A stretch of DNA of 40,377 nucleotides, taken from assembly GCF_016583645.1 (NCBI RefSeq), contig NZ_NRRL01000071.1, positions 1-40,377 on the forward strand, read 5' to 3'. Source of the stretch: Rhodovibrio sodomensis (GTDB lineage Bacteria > Pseudomonadota > Alphaproteobacteria > Kiloniellales > Rhodovibrionaceae). How positions within the stretch are numbered: the first letter of the stretch is position 1; every line of letters starts with the position of its first letter. The notes under the pieces were generated by a model. That model was not told the DNA's origin, did no database searches, and saw only the letters and a list, made by a program, of their open reading frames with translations. Below, in pieces: positions 6,903-15,836 of this stretch. The translations under genes were made by a program, and so were the position numbers.

Positions 6903-8336
6903 CTATCCGACGTCGATTACCTTGCCCGGATTCATGATGTTCTGCGGGTCGAGGCTGCGCTTGAGGGTGCGCATCAGTTCGAGTTCGATCGGCGGCTTGA
7001 AGCGGGCGTTCTCGGCGACCTTCATCTGGCCGATGCCGTGTTCGGCGGAGATCGAGCCGCGGTACGACGCAACGATGTCGTGTACGGCGGCGTTCACCTC
7101 GTCCCAGCGGGCGAGGAACGCCTGCGTGTCGGCCCCCTTCGGCTGGGTCAGGTTGAAGTGCAGGTTGCCGTCGCCGAGGTGGCCGAACGGGACCGGGCGG
7201 ACGCCGGGCACCAGCTCGTGCACCCGGGCGGTCGCCTCGGCCAGGAACGCCGGAACGCTGGACACCGGCACCGCGATGTCGTGCTTGATCGAGCCGCCCT
7301 CGTGGCGCTGAGCCTCGACCACCGCCTCGCGCAGGTGCCAGAAGGCTTGCGCCTGGCCGGCACTTTCCGCCGGGGCGGCGTCCAGCACCAGGCCATCCTC
7401 GTAGGCCTGCATCAGCGCGCTTTCCAGCGCGGCCTTGAGACCGCCGTCACCGTGGCCGCCCTTGGCCTCGACCAGGACGTACCAGTCGTATGCCCGGTCC
7501 AGCGGGTCGACGCTGCCGGCGACGTGCTGGAGCGACAGCTGGATGCCCAGGCGCGGGATCAGCTCGAACGAGGTCAGCGACTGCGCGGTCGCCTGCTGGC
7601 ACCGGCCCAGCAGCGCCAGCGCGGCGTCGAGGTCGCGCACCGCGCAGACCGCGGTCGCGGTCTCCAGCGGCTGCGGCTGCAGCTTCAGCGTCGCCGCGGT
7701 GATGATCCCGAGGGTGCCTTCCGATCCCACGAACAGCTGCTTCAGGTCGTAGCCGGTGTTGTCCTTGCGCAGGGTGCGCAGCCCGTCCCAGACCCGGCCG
7801 TCGGGGAGCACGACCTCCAGCCCCAGCACCTGGTCGCGGGCGTTGCCGTAGCGCAGCACGTTCAGCCCGCCGGCGTTGGTCGCCAGGTTGCCGCCGATCC
7901 GGCAGGTCCCCTCCGCGGCCAGCGACAGCGGGAACAGCCGGTCGTGCCGCGCGGCCGCCGCCTGCAGGGTCTGCAGGATGCAGCCGGCCTCCACCGTCAT
8001 GGTGTTGTTCAGCGGGTCGACGTCGCGAATCCGGGTCAGACGCTCGCTCGACAGGATCACCGCGCGGCCGTCCAGATCCGGCGTGCTGCCGCCGACCAGG
8101 CCGGTGTGGCCGCCCTGCGGGACGATCGGCGTGCCGGTATCGGCGCAGGCGCGCACCACCGCTGCGACCTCCGCCGTGGTGCCCGGCTTGACCAGCGCCT
8201 GCGCCGCGCCGGTATACTTGCGCCGCCAGTCGATCAGGCGCGGGGCCAGTTCATCCGCGTCCGTGACGATGTGACGCGGCTCCAGCACCTCACGCAGACG
8301 TGACAGGATTTCCGGCTGTAGCGACGGTTGAGCCAT
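6903..8336 (-). CDS. FAD-binding oxidoreductase (GlcD / D-2-hydroxyglutarate dehydrogenase-like)
   Basis: A 477-residue flavoprotein of the vanillyl-alcohol oxidase/GlcD superfamily that oxidises a D-2-hydroxyacid. The FAD-binding PCMH domain starts near residue 45, with the pyrophosphate loop IVPQGGHTGLVGG at 71-83 and EGTCRIGGNLATNAGG near 140-155. The C-terminal substrate/metal domain shows GHLGDGNLHFN near 385 and SAEHGIGQMK near 430. These are the metal-ligand motifs of D-lactate and D-2-hydroxyglutarate dehydrogenases. No GlcE/GlcF partners are adjacent, which favours a stand-alone D-2-hydroxyglutarate or D-lactate dehydrogenase over glycolate oxidase. It diverges from the RND adaptor across about 196 bp. 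Confidence 0.85.
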   Translation of the reverse strand: MAQPSLQPEILSRLREVLEPRHIVTDADELAPRLIDWRRKYTGAAQALVKPGTTAEVAAVVRACADTGTPIVPQGGHTGLVGGSTPDLDGRAVILSSERLTRIRDVDPLNNTMTVEAGCILQTLQAAAARHDRLFPLSLAAEGTCRIGGNLATNAGGLNVLRYGNARDQVLGLEVVLPDGRVWDGLRTLRKDNTGYDLKQLFVGSEGTLGIITAATLKLQPQPLETATAVCAVRDLDAALALLGRCQQATAQSLTSFELIPRLGIQLSLQHVAGSVDPLDRAYDWYVLVEAKGGHGDGGLKAALESALMQAYEDGLVLDAAPAESAGQAQAFWHLREAVVEAQRHEGGSIKHDIAVPVSSVPAFLAEATARVHELVPGVRPVPFGHLGDGNLHFNLTQPKGADTQAFLARWDEVNAAVHDIVASYRGSISAEHGIGQMKVAENARFKPPIELELMRTLKRSLDPQNIMNPGKVIDVG

Positions 8337-8532
8337 GCCCGGAACTTAGGCCACCCCCGCGGCGTTCGCCAGTAGGTGCACAATTGACATAGCTCGTGTG
8401 GCTATTAGGTCCGGCAGGCATCGACGCCTTCGCGCGGGCGCGCCCCTGCGCCGCCCCGCACCCCCTGCGCTGTTGCGACGCCAAAGCCGCACGACCCGGT
8501 CACCCCAACGTGCGAGGAGACCCCGTCCAACG

Positions 8533-9693
8533 ATGGCCGAACGACGCCCATCCGCCGGTAAACGCGCCTTTAAAACGCTGCTGACCCTGCTGCTGATCGC
8601 AGGCGTCGGCGCGGGTGCGTTCTACGGCTACCGCGGCTACCTGCAACCGATGCTGGCCGGCGACCGCGCCCAGCAGGCCTCGGGCGGCGGCCGGCCGCCG
8701 CCCACCGTGACCGCATCGACGGCCGAGCGCAGCGCCTGGCAGCCCGCCCTGTCGGCGACTGGGACGCTGCGCGCCGAGCACAGCATCGCTGTCACCCCGG
8801 AGATCAACGGTGTCGTCGCCGAGGTCGGCATGAGATCGGGCGCGACGGTCGCCGAGGGCGACATGCTGGTGCGCATGCGGGCGCCGGAACTGAAGGCGCA
8901 GCTGGCGGCGCTGCGGGCGCAGCGCCGCCAGGCGCTGGCCGCGTACCGCCGGGCGGAACGGCTGTTCAAGCAGGGCAACACCTCGCAGGCCCGCCTGGAC
9001 GAGACCCGCGCCCGCTATCAGAGCCTGGACGCACAGATCGCCGAGCAGCAGGCCCGGATCAACAAGAAGACGGTGCGCGCGCCGTTTGCCGGCCAGCTCG
9101 GGATCACCGAGGTCGATGTCGGCCAGTACCTGCAGGCGGGCCAGCCGCTGGTCACGCTGCAGGATCTGACCCCAATCAACGTCAACTTCAGCCTGCCGGA
9201 ACAGACGCTGCCGCGGGTCAAGCCCGGCCAGACGGTTCAGGTGCGCGTCGACGCCTACCCCGAGACGCGTTTCACCGGCGAGGTCACGGCGATCGATCCG
9301 GCGATCAGCGAATCCACGCGCAATTACACCGTTCAGGCGGCGCTGGCGAATGAGGACCGCCGCCTGCGCCCGGGCATGTTCGCCCGCGTCAGCCTGCAGA
9401 CGGGGGACCCGAAGCGGTTGGTCACGCTGCCGCAGACCGCGATCGTCACCAACCCCTACGGCTCCTCCGTCTTCGTCGTGCAGGACGGCGGCGCGGGGCC
9501 GCCGACGGTGACGCAGACGCGGGTTGAGACGGGCGGCCAGCGCGGCACTCAGATCGCCATCACCGAGGGCCTGAGCGGCGGCGAGACGGTGGTCACCAGC
9601 GGTCAGATCAAGCTGCGCGAAGGCGTGCCGGTACGCATCAAGGACGGGCCCTCGCCGATCGACGCCGCCGAGGTCCAGGTCGAGGAGCCGTAA
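8533..9693 (+). CDS. RND efflux periplasmic adaptor (membrane fusion protein)
   Basis: A 386-residue adaptor linking an inner-membrane RND pump to an outer-membrane channel. It has a membrane anchor at about residues 13-30 (TLLTLLLIAGVGAGAF) and the barrel-sandwich half GTLRAEHSIAVTPEINGVV near 80. A short coiled-coil hairpin of about 130-180 is rich in Ala, Gln and Arg. The second lipoyl half is VRAPFAGQLGITEVDVGQY near 180, followed by a beta-barrel (VRVDAYPETRFTGEV) and a membrane-proximal domain. The ATG at 8533 follows GAGGAG at 8509-8514. The permease begins 5 nt after its stop. The 196-bp leader carries a TTGACA at 8384-8389 that could be a -35 box, but no matching -10 is clear. Confidence 0.9.
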   Translation: MAERRPSAGKRAFKTLLTLLLIAGVGAGAFYGYRGYLQPMLAGDRAQQASGGGRPPPTVTASTAERSAWQPALSATGTLRAEHSIAVTPEINGVVAEVGMRSGATVAEGDMLVRMRAPELKAQLAALRAQRRQALAAYRRAERLFKQGNTSQARLDETRARYQSLDAQIAEQQARINKKTVRAPFAGQLGITEVDVGQYLQAGQPLVTLQDLTPINVNFSLPEQTLPRVKPGQTVQVRVDAYPETRFTGEVTAIDPAISESTRNYTVQAALANEDRRLRPGMFARVSLQTGDPKRLVTLPQTAIVTNPYGSSVFVVQDGGAGPPTVTQTRVETGGQRGTQIAITEGLSGGETVVTSGQIKLREGVPVRIKDGPSPIDAAEVQVEEP

Positions 9694-9698
9694 GCGCC

Positions 9699-12600
9699 GT
9701 GCGATTCACCGACATCTTCATCAAGCGCCCGGTCCTGGCGACGGTCGTCAGCCTGCTGATCCTGGCGCTCGGCCTGCGCGCGCTGGCCCTGCTCAACGTG
9801 CGCGAGTACCCGGAGACGCAGAACGCCACGGTCACGGTCACGACCGCCTATCCCGGCGCCAGCGCGCAGCTGATCAAGGGCTTCATCACCACCCGGATCG
9901 AGCGCGCGATCTCGAGCGCGAGCGGGATCGACTACATCACCTCGACCTCGATCCAGGGGGTGAGCACGGTCCAGGCGCGCCTGCGCCTGAACTACGACCC
10001 GAACGAAGCGCTGACCCAAATCTCCGCCCAGATCGACAAGGTCCGCAGCGATCTGCCCGAGCGCGCCCAGGATCCGGCGATCAAGCTGTCGGTCGGCCAG
10101 ACCACCGCGGCGATGTACATGGCCTTCTCGTCCGGCGAGATGGAAGGCAACCAGATCACCGACTACCTGCGGCGCGAGGTCCAGCCGAAGCTGGAAGCCG
10201 TGCCCGGGATCGAGGCGGCCAACGTGCTGGGCGGACGCACCTTCGCCATGCGGATCTGGCTCCAGCCCGACCAGATGGCCGCGCTCGACGTCACCCCGGC
10301 AGACGTCCGCCGGGTGCTGGCGGAGAACAACTATCTGGCCGGTGTGGGCAACACCAAGGGCCCGATGATCCGGGTGTCGTTGACCGCGGACACCAACGTT
10401 AGCGACCCCGAACAGTTCAGGCAGCTGGTGGTGAAGGAGCGCAACGGCACGGTGGTGCGCCTGTCCGACATCGCCAACGTGCAGCTGGGCGCGACCAACT
10501 ACGACAGCGGCGCCCAGTACGACGGTAAGACCGCGACCTTCATCGGCCTGAACGTGCAGCCGGGCGCCAACCCGCTGACCGTGATCGGCGAGGTCAAGGA
10601 CCGCTTCCCGGAGATCAAGCAGGCCTTCCCCGCTTCGCTGCAGGGCGCGATCGCCTACGATTCGACCGTCTACATCCAGGATTCAATCAATGAGGTGGTG
10701 AAGACCCTGGCGGAGGCGATCGCCATCGTCGTGGTGGTGATCTTCCTGTTCCTGGGCTCGATCCGCACCGTGGCGATCCCGGTGATCGCGATTCCGCTGT
10801 CGCTGATCGGCGCGTTCTTCATGATGTGGACGATGGGCTTCTCGCTGAACCTGCTCACGCTGCTCGCCATGGTGCTGGCGATCGGTCTTGTGGTGGATGA
10901 CGCGATCATCGTGACCGAAAACATCCACCGCCACGTCGAGGAGGGGCTGAAGCCGTTCGACGCCGCGATCAAGGGGGCGCGCGAACTGGCGACGCCAGTG
11001 CTGGCGATGACCGGCACGCTGGCCGCGGTGTTCGCGCCGATCGGCTTCATGGGCGGCCTGACCGGCGCGCTGTTCAAGGAGTTCGTGTTCGCGCTCGCCG
11101 GGGCGGTGGTGATCTCCGGCATCGTCGCGCTGACGCTCTCGCCCATGCTGTGCTCCAAGATCCTGCGCCCGCACATCGGCAAGCAGGGGCTGGTGCACGG
11201 CCTGGATGTCGCGTTCAACAAGCTGAAGCAAGGCTACGAGAAGGTCTTGCACGTCGCGCTCAACGCACGCGTGCTGATCGTCCTGTTCGGCTTCGGCGTG
11301 CTGGTCGGCTGCTACTACATGTACACCAACCTGCCGTCCAAGCTGGCGCCGAAGGAGGACCAGGGGATCATCATCGCGCAGTCGACCGGCGCGCCGAACG
11401 CCTCGATCGGCCAGTTCCGGATGTGGACCGACCAAATCGTCCCAATCTTCAACCGGTTCGAGGCGACCGATCACATCTTCCAGCTGAACGGCCTGTCGGG
11501 CGGCACCTCCGCCGCGCCCAGCAACACCGGCATCGCCGGGCTGAACATGAAGCCGTGGACTGAGCGCGAGATCACCGCGATGGAGCTGAAGCCGAAGGTG
11601 CAGGCCGCGCTCGCAGAGATCCCAGGGATCCGCTCGGCCGCTTTCCTGCCGCCCCCGCTGCCCGGCTCCGGCGGGGGGCTGCCGGTGCAGTTCGTGATCG
11701 GCTCGATCCAGGACCCGGCGCAGATCTACGAGTTCTCGCAAGCGCTGACCGGGATCGCGCTGCAGAGCCCGCTGTTCGCCTTCGCGCAGTCCGACCTGAA
11801 GTTCGACCGGCCGAGCGTGAACGTGGAGATCGACCGCACCAAGGCGCGCGCGATGGGCATCGACATGGCCGAACTGGGCCAGACCCTGGCGGGCATGCTG
11901 GGCTCCAACTACGTCAACCGGTTCGCCCTACAGGGTCGCAGCTACAAGGTGATCCCGCAGGCCGAGCGGGAGGCACGGATCAACCCGCAGCAGCTGCTGG
12001 ACTACCAGGTGCGCACCGGCTCCGGCGAGCTGGTGCCGCTGTCGACGGTGGTTTCGCTGAGCGAGCAACCGCGGCCGCGCAAGCTGAAGCGCTTCCAGCA
12101 GCTGAACGCGGCGACCATCTCGGCGATCCCTGCCCCCGGCGTGTCGATGGGCGAGGCCCTGTCGTTCCTGCGCGCGGAGGCGGAGGCGATTCTGCCGTCG
12201 TCCTACACGATCGGCTACAAGGGCGCGTCGCGGCAGTACGTCCAGGAGGGGCAGTCGCTGGTCTATACCTTCGGGTTCGCGCTGCTGACCATCTATCTGG
12301 TGCTGGCCGCGCAGTTCGAGAGCTTCCGCGATCCGCTGATCATGCTGGTCTCGGTGCCGATGTCGGTGGGCGGCGCGCTGCTCGCGATGACCTGGGCCGG
12401 GGTGTCGCTCAACATCTATACCCAGATCGGGATGGTCACCCTGATCGGCCTGATCGCCAAGCACGGCATCCTGATCGTGGAGTTCGCCAACCAGCTGCAG
12501 GTCGCGGGCTATTCCAAGCGCGAAGCGATCGAGGAAGCCGCGGGCGTGCGCCTGCGCCCGATCCTGATGACCACCGCCGCCACCGTGATGGGCGTGGTGC

Positions 12601-12779
12601 CGCTGATCTACGCCGTCGGCCCGGGCGCGGTCAGCCGGTTCCAGATGGGCCTGGTGATCGCCAGCGGGATCGGCATCGGCACGATCTTCACTCTGTTCGT
12701 GGTGCCGGCCTTCTACACCTACCTGGCCCGCCGCCACGAAGCCGAGCCCAGCAGCGCGGACGCCGTGCCGGCGGAGTAA
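9699..12779 (+). CDS. RND efflux permease, HAE1 family
   Basis: A 1,026-residue inner-membrane proton-driven multidrug exporter, standard in length. It begins with the family signature FIKRPVLATVVSLLILALG (TM1). It repeats the architecture twice, with large periplasmic loops after TM1 and TM7. The TM4 proton-relay motif GLVVDDAIIVTENIHRHVEEG (two Asp) lies near residue 400. The late TM block GLIAKHGILIVEFANQL and RLRPILMTTAA near 930-960 is also present. It starts at a GTG five bases after the adaptor stop, so the two form one operon. No outer-membrane channel gene follows. A MarR-type gene lies convergent downstream. Substrate range cannot be read from sequence. Confidence 0.93.
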   Translation: MRFTDIFIKRPVLATVVSLLILALGLRALALLNVREYPETQNATVTVTTAYPGASAQLIKGFITTRIERAISSASGIDYITSTSIQGVSTVQARLRLNYDPNEALTQISAQIDKVRSDLPERAQDPAIKLSVGQTTAAMYMAFSSGEMEGNQITDYLRREVQPKLEAVPGIEAANVLGGRTFAMRIWLQPDQMAALDVTPADVRRVLAENNYLAGVGNTKGPMIRVSLTADTNVSDPEQFRQLVVKERNGTVVRLSDIANVQLGATNYDSGAQYDGKTATFIGLNVQPGANPLTVIGEVKDRFPEIKQAFPASLQGAIAYDSTVYIQDSINEVVKTLAEAIAIVVVVIFLFLGSIRTVAIPVIAIPLSLIGAFFMMWTMGFSLNLLTLLAMVLAIGLVVDDAIIVTENIHRHVEEGLKPFDAAIKGARELATPVLAMTGTLAAVFAPIGFMGGLTGALFKEFVFALAGAVVISGIVALTLSPMLCSKILRPHIGKQGLVHGLDVAFNKLKQGYEKVLHVALNARVLIVLFGFGVLVGCYYMYTNLPSKLAPKEDQGIIIAQSTGAPNASIGQFRMWTDQIVPIFNRFEATDHIFQLNGLSGGTSAAPSNTGIAGLNMKPWTEREITAMELKPKVQAALAEIPGIRSAAFLPPPLPGSGGGLPVQFVIGSIQDPAQIYEFSQALTGIALQSPLFAFAQSDLKFDRPSVNVEIDRTKARAMGIDMAELGQTLAGMLGSNYVNRFALQGRSYKVIPQAEREARINPQQLLDYQVRTGSGELVPLSTVVSLSEQPRPRKLKRFQQLNAATISAIPAPGVSMGEALSFLRAEAEAILPSSYTIGYKGASRQYVQEGQSLVYTFGFALLTIYLVLAAQFESFRDPLIMLVSVPMSVGGALLAMTWAGVSLNIYTQIGMVTLIGLIAKHGILIVEFANQLQVAGYSKREAIEEAAGVRLRPILMTTAATVMGVVPLIYAVGPGAVSRFQMGLVIASGIGIGTIFTLFVVPAFYTYLARRHEAEPSSADAVPAE

Positions 12780-12807
12780 CCGCCGGCACCGGCTCTCCAC
12801 TGTCGGG

Positions 12808-13236
12808 TTAAAAGCGTGCGGCTGCTTCGTCGAGAAACGCCGCGGCGTCTTCGGCCGTAGCTCGGCCGGCGGCGGAAGGCAGTTCCGCATCCATCTCCGC
12901 CAGGATCGCGCGAGCGTCGGCAATCATTTGCACGCCGGGGTCGGTGAAGACGATGGTACGCCGGTTACGCCGGCGTGCGTCCGGCCGCTCGGCGAGCAAG
13001 CCCAGTGCCGCCAGTTCCTTCACCTGCTTGTGCACCGCCTGGCGGGAGATCCCGGTGCGCCGGGCGATTTCGGCCGCGTGGTTCTCGCCGCACTCCAGTT
13101 CGGCCAAAAACGTCAAATGCCCAGCCGTGACACCGGGGTAGCCACGGTCGCGCAGACGCGCGACCAGCGTCTCGGTCAGCCGCTCCTGCAGCCGGCGGCA
13201 GGCCTGGAACAGCCGCAGCATCCGGCTATCGGCCAT
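12808..13236 (-). CDS. MarR-family transcription regulator
   Basis: A 142-residue wHTH protein. An N-terminal dimerisation helix leads to the HTH (HAAEIARRTGISRQAVHKQV, with the ALGLL helix) and the wing (ERPDARRRNRRTIVFT), then a C-terminal dimer helix. The ATG at 13236 gives the normal MarR N-terminus. A longer frame runs to 13395 but crosses the intergenic operators and is unlikely. It diverges from the small membrane protein at 13370, and two identical-arm palindromes sit between them. It probably represses itself and that neighbour. The convergent RND pump might also be controlled in trans. Confidence 0.85.
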   Translation of the reverse strand: MADSRMLRLFQACRRLQERLTETLVARLRDRGYPGVTAGHLTFLAELECGENHAAEIARRTGISRQAVHKQVKELAALGLLAERPDARRRNRRTIVFTDPGVQMIADARAILAEMDAELPSAAGRATAEDAAAFLDEAAARF

Positions 13237-13300
13237 CGTCGGGGCGTGGCTCGCCCCGTCCGCCTCACGGTCGGCGCACGAATTCGTGTCCGCCGGCTTC

Positions 13301-13315
13301 GTCAACTTAGTTGAC
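13301..13315. promoter_or_regulatory. Operator palindrome 1 for the MarR-type regulator
   Basis: GTCAACTTAGTTGAC is a 6-bp inverted repeat (GTCAAC/GTTGAC) with a 3-bp spacer, in the divergent region between the MarR gene and the small membrane protein. It has the same arms as the second site 36 bp away. Confidence 0.8.
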
Positions 13316-13336
13316 AACTTTTCTCCCGGGTGGAAC

Positions 13337-13351
13337 GTCAACTCCGTTGAC
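13337..13351. promoter_or_regulatory. Operator palindrome 2 for the MarR-type regulator
   Basis: GTCAACTCCGTTGAC has the same arms and the same 3-bp spacer length as the site at 13301. The centres are 36 bp apart, about three and a half helical turns. The embedded TTGAC halves could serve as -35 elements, so binding would block transcription in both directions. Confidence 0.8.
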
Positions 13352-13369
13352 AATATAGGAGACTGATCG

Positions 13370-13747
13370 ATGATCACCAACGTTTTGCGGGCCAACGCCG
13401 GCTCTTGTCTCGGCTTCGGGGCGCTGTTCCTCGCCTTGCCCGGCCCGGTCGCCGCCTTTCTGGGCAGCCCGCCGGTCTGGCCGGTCGCCGCGCTGGGCGC
13501 CGTGCTGCTGTTGAATGGGGCGCACCTGCTCTGGTCGGCGAAGCGCGGTCCAGGGCGCGTCGAGCTGCTTTACTTCGCCCTCGGCGACGCGGCCTGGGTG
13601 GCCGGGACGCTCGCGCTGATCGCGAGTGGCACCTGGATCACGACGGGCGCCGGCATCGCCGCAGCGCTCGCGGTCACGGCCCCAGTCGGCGTATTCGCCG
13701 TGCTGCAATGGAAAGCCGCCGGGCGACAGGCCATGCCGGCGGGCTGA
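13370..13747 (+). CDS. Small four-helix membrane protein
   Basis: A 125-residue hydrophobic protein with about four transmembrane segments (near residues 10-30, 37-55, 65-85 and 90-112). An AGGAG ribosome binding site precedes the ATG by 7-8 nt. It diverges from the MarR-type gene and has two palindromic operators in its leader, so it is the obvious regulatory target. No domain is recognised with certainty. The size and topology resemble small DoxX-like or unknown-function integral membrane proteins. Confidence 0.8.
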   Translation: MITNVLRANAGSCLGFGALFLALPGPVAAFLGSPPVWPVAALGAVLLLNGAHLLWSAKRGPGRVELLYFALGDAAWVAGTLALIASGTWITTGAGIAAALAVTAPVGVFAVLQWKAAGRQAMPAG

Positions 13748-13830
13748 CGCGCGGCGGCGGGCCTTGGCGGCAATCCAGGATCTCATGCCAGCGGCCCCGT
13801 AGCGCGCGGAGCCGCAGCGCCCGAAGCGGG

Positions 13831-13938
13831 TCCCCTCTCCTCCACGTGGGAGGAGAGAGCCAGGGTGAGGTGGTCTGCACGGCATGGATGGCCGTGGTCC
13901 CACCTCCCCTAACCCCTCCTCCCACGTGGAGGAGGGGA
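13831..13938. repeat. Second GC-rich intergenic composite palindrome
   Basis: Two palindromes centred on CCACGTGG (CCTCTCCTCCACGTGGGAGG and CCCCTCCTCCCACGTGGAGG) bracket a segment that folds back on itself (GGTGAGGTGGTC ... GTCCCACCTCCCC). The layout is the same as at 2,976-3,108, including the GTGAGGTGG/CCACCT type arms. It fills most of the gap between the small membrane protein and the GST gene. Confidence 0.65.
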
Positions 13939-13960
13939 ATCGAGGCCCGTCCGACCTACC

Positions 13961-14626
13961 CTAGAAATCCAGATCCGCGTAGTGCGCCGGCGGCGGGAAG
14001 CCGGGGATGCTCTCGGCCAGGATGCCGCGCATCGAGGGCCGCGACTTGACCCGGGCGTACCAGTCCTTGGCGCCGGGGACGGCCTCCCAGGGCACATCGC
14101 CCAGGTAGTCGACGGCGGAGAGTTGCGCGGCGGCCGCGACGTCGGCCAGCGAGAAGCCGTCGCCGGCCAGCCAGGTGCGCCGGTCGCACAGCCAGGCGAT
14201 GTATTCCAGGTGGTAGCCGACGTTGGCGTGGCCGCAGCGGATCGCCTGGCTGTCCGGCTGGCCGGAGCGCATCAGCCGCTTCAGGATCTTCTCGTCGACC
14301 AGGTTGCGCGTGACCTCCTCGTGGAACTTGGCGTCGAACCACCAGACCAGCCGGCGCGTTTCCGCCCGCGCGAACGGGTCGGCGCCCAGCAGGTCGGTCT
14401 CCGGGTACGCTTCCTCCAGGAACTCCGAGATCACCGGCGCCTCGGCGATCACGACGCTGTCCTCGACCAGCACCGGCACCTCGCCCGCCGGGTTCAGGCG
14501 CAGAAAGCCCTCCCGGCGCTGCCAGGTCTGCTCGGTCTTCAATTCGAACGCCAGGCCCTTCTCCTGCAGCTGCAGGCGGACCTTCCGGCATCCGGGGTGC
14601 AAGGGGGTGTGATAGAGCACGCGCAT
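13961..14626 (-). CDS. Glutathione S-transferase family protein
   Basis: A 221-residue cytosolic GST. The N-terminal thioredoxin-like domain (about 1-78) starts with LYHTPLHPGCRKVRLQLQEK and has the cis-Pro/GSH-binding GEVPVLVEDSVVIAEAPVI, with the E-A/S-x-x-I pair. The C-terminal all-helical domain has the N-capping box WLAGDGFSLADVAAAAQLS near residue 160. The exact class and substrate are not clear. It stands alone between an intergenic repeat and the ZIP transporter on the same strand. Confidence 0.9.
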   Translation of the reverse strand: MRVLYHTPLHPGCRKVRLQLQEKGLAFELKTEQTWQRREGFLRLNPAGEVPVLVEDSVVIAEAPVISEFLEEAYPETDLLGADPFARAETRRLVWWFDAKFHEEVTRNLVDEKILKRLMRSGQPDSQAIRCGHANVGYHLEYIAWLCDRRTWLAGDGFSLADVAAAAQLSAVDYLGDVPWEAVPGAKDWYARVKSRPSMRGILAESIPGFPPPAHYADLDF

Positions 14627-14826
14627 GGCGTCCGGTAGCCTACACGCTCGCGCCGCGCGGCGGAAGTGAGGGCGGCGCGCGACACATACCCGTTACAGGG
14701 TTGATATCGGCTTACGGCGAAATCGCTGCAGACCGCTTCGACGTTCAGCGTCACCTTCGCCGTCCTCTTGGCGTGCCCCCTGAAGGCAAGATCGCCGAAG
14801 GTGGCGCCACCGTCCGGCATCTGGTC

Positions 14827-15573
14827 TTAAAGCCCGCCGACCGCCCAGCCGAGCCCGGCCATCGCCAGGATCGAGCCGGCGACCGCGGAGATCACGGTCA
14901 TCCGGCCGACTTCCGCGCGCGCCTCCGGGATCATCTCGGAGAAGGTCATCCAGAACATCGCGCCCGCCGCCAGGCCCAGGCCGACCGGCAGCAGCGGCTG
15001 GAACAGCCAGACGAAAATGAACGCCGGGATCGCCAGGATCGGCTGCGGCAGGGAGGAGAACACGCTCCACCAGCCGGCCATCAGGACCGACACGCCGCGC
15101 GGCACCAGCACGAGCGAGATCGCCAGCCCCTCGGGGACGTTGTGGATCGCGATCGCGATCGTCATCAACACGCCGAGGTCCTGGCCGCCGCCGAACGAGA
15201 CGCCGACCCCGATGCCCTCCGCGGCGGAGTGCATGGTCATCACGCCCACGATCAGCAGCGCCTTGCGCGCGTCCGCCCCGGTCAGCTCGCCCAGCGTCAG
15301 GTCCTCGCGGGCGTGCATCAGCTTGTGGCTGTAGTACATGAAGACCGCCCCGAGCGCGATGCCGAGCAGGGTGCGCAGGGTCGACAGCTCGACGCCCGAC
15401 TTCACCAGCCCGATCGAGGCGGCGATCATCAGCCCGGCGGCGACCGCGTTGCCGATCGCCTCCCAGCGGCGGGTCAGGTTGCGTACGAACAGGAACGGCA
15501 ACGCGCCCAGCCCGGTCGCGATCGCCGTGATCAGGGCGGCGACGAAGACCGTCCAGACGCTGGTGTCGATCAT
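14827..15573 (-). CDS. ZIP-family metal transporter
   Basis: A 248-residue inner-membrane divalent-metal transporter with seven to eight hydrophobic helices. The two hallmark metal-binding helices are intact: MHSAAEGIGVGVSFGGG (His115, Glu119) and IAIHNVPEGLAISLVLVP (His144, Pro-Glu-Gly 147-149). A third motif, MTFSEMIPEA, lies near residue 220. The ATG at 15573 fits the family N-terminus. A 17-bp palindrome resembling the alphaproteobacterial Irr box lies 124 bp upstream, suggesting iron-dependent control, so iron, zinc or manganese are all possible substrates. The gene lies just outside the island and next to tRNA-Leu. The 200 bp downstream of its stop hold nothing I recognise. Confidence 0.9.
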   Translation of the reverse strand: MIDTSVWTVFVAALITAIATGLGALPFLFVRNLTRRWEAIGNAVAAGLMIAASIGLVKSGVELSTLRTLLGIALGAVFMYYSHKLMHAREDLTLGELTGADARKALLIVGVMTMHSAAEGIGVGVSFGGGQDLGVLMTIAIAIHNVPEGLAISLVLVPRGVSVLMAGWWSVFSSLPQPILAIPAFIFVWLFQPLLPVGLGLAAGAMFWMTFSEMIPEARAEVGRMTVISAVAGSILAMAGLGWAVGGL

Positions 15574-15696
15574 GACGGGCGCGGCTCCGGGGGCTCTCGG
15601 CGATGACATGCGGCCGGCCCGCCTGACGGATGACTCGGCGCCGGACCGCCAGGGCGCACGGTGTAGCACAGACAGCCGCGCGGGCACGACTCCTAT

Positions 15697-15713
15697 TTTA
15701 GAACGCTTCTAAT
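15697..15713. promoter_or_regulatory. Irr-box/ICE-like palindrome upstream of the ZIP transporter
   Basis: TTTAGAACGCTTCTAAT contains the perfect inverted repeat TTAGAA-CGC-TTCTAA. From memory, the iron-control element bound by Irr in alphaproteobacteria has the form TTTAGAA-N3-TTCTAAA, and this site differs at one terminal base. It lies in AT-rich sequence 124 bp before the ZIP start codon. Confidence 0.55.
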
Positions 15714-15836
15714 CTCTATGGGCCATCGGACCCCGGCCGGTGTCGCGAATCCCTTAGAAACACCGCGCCACGGTTGCTATAGAGAGCGCCCGATCCTGGC
15801 CGGCCGTCCGCCCCGACGCGCCGGTCGCACGGGTAC

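Noticed and set aside
10683..11741. Long minus-strand frame inside the RND permease
   Set aside because: It is antisense to a complete HAE1 permease, His/Arg/Asp-rich and low in complexity, with no motif.
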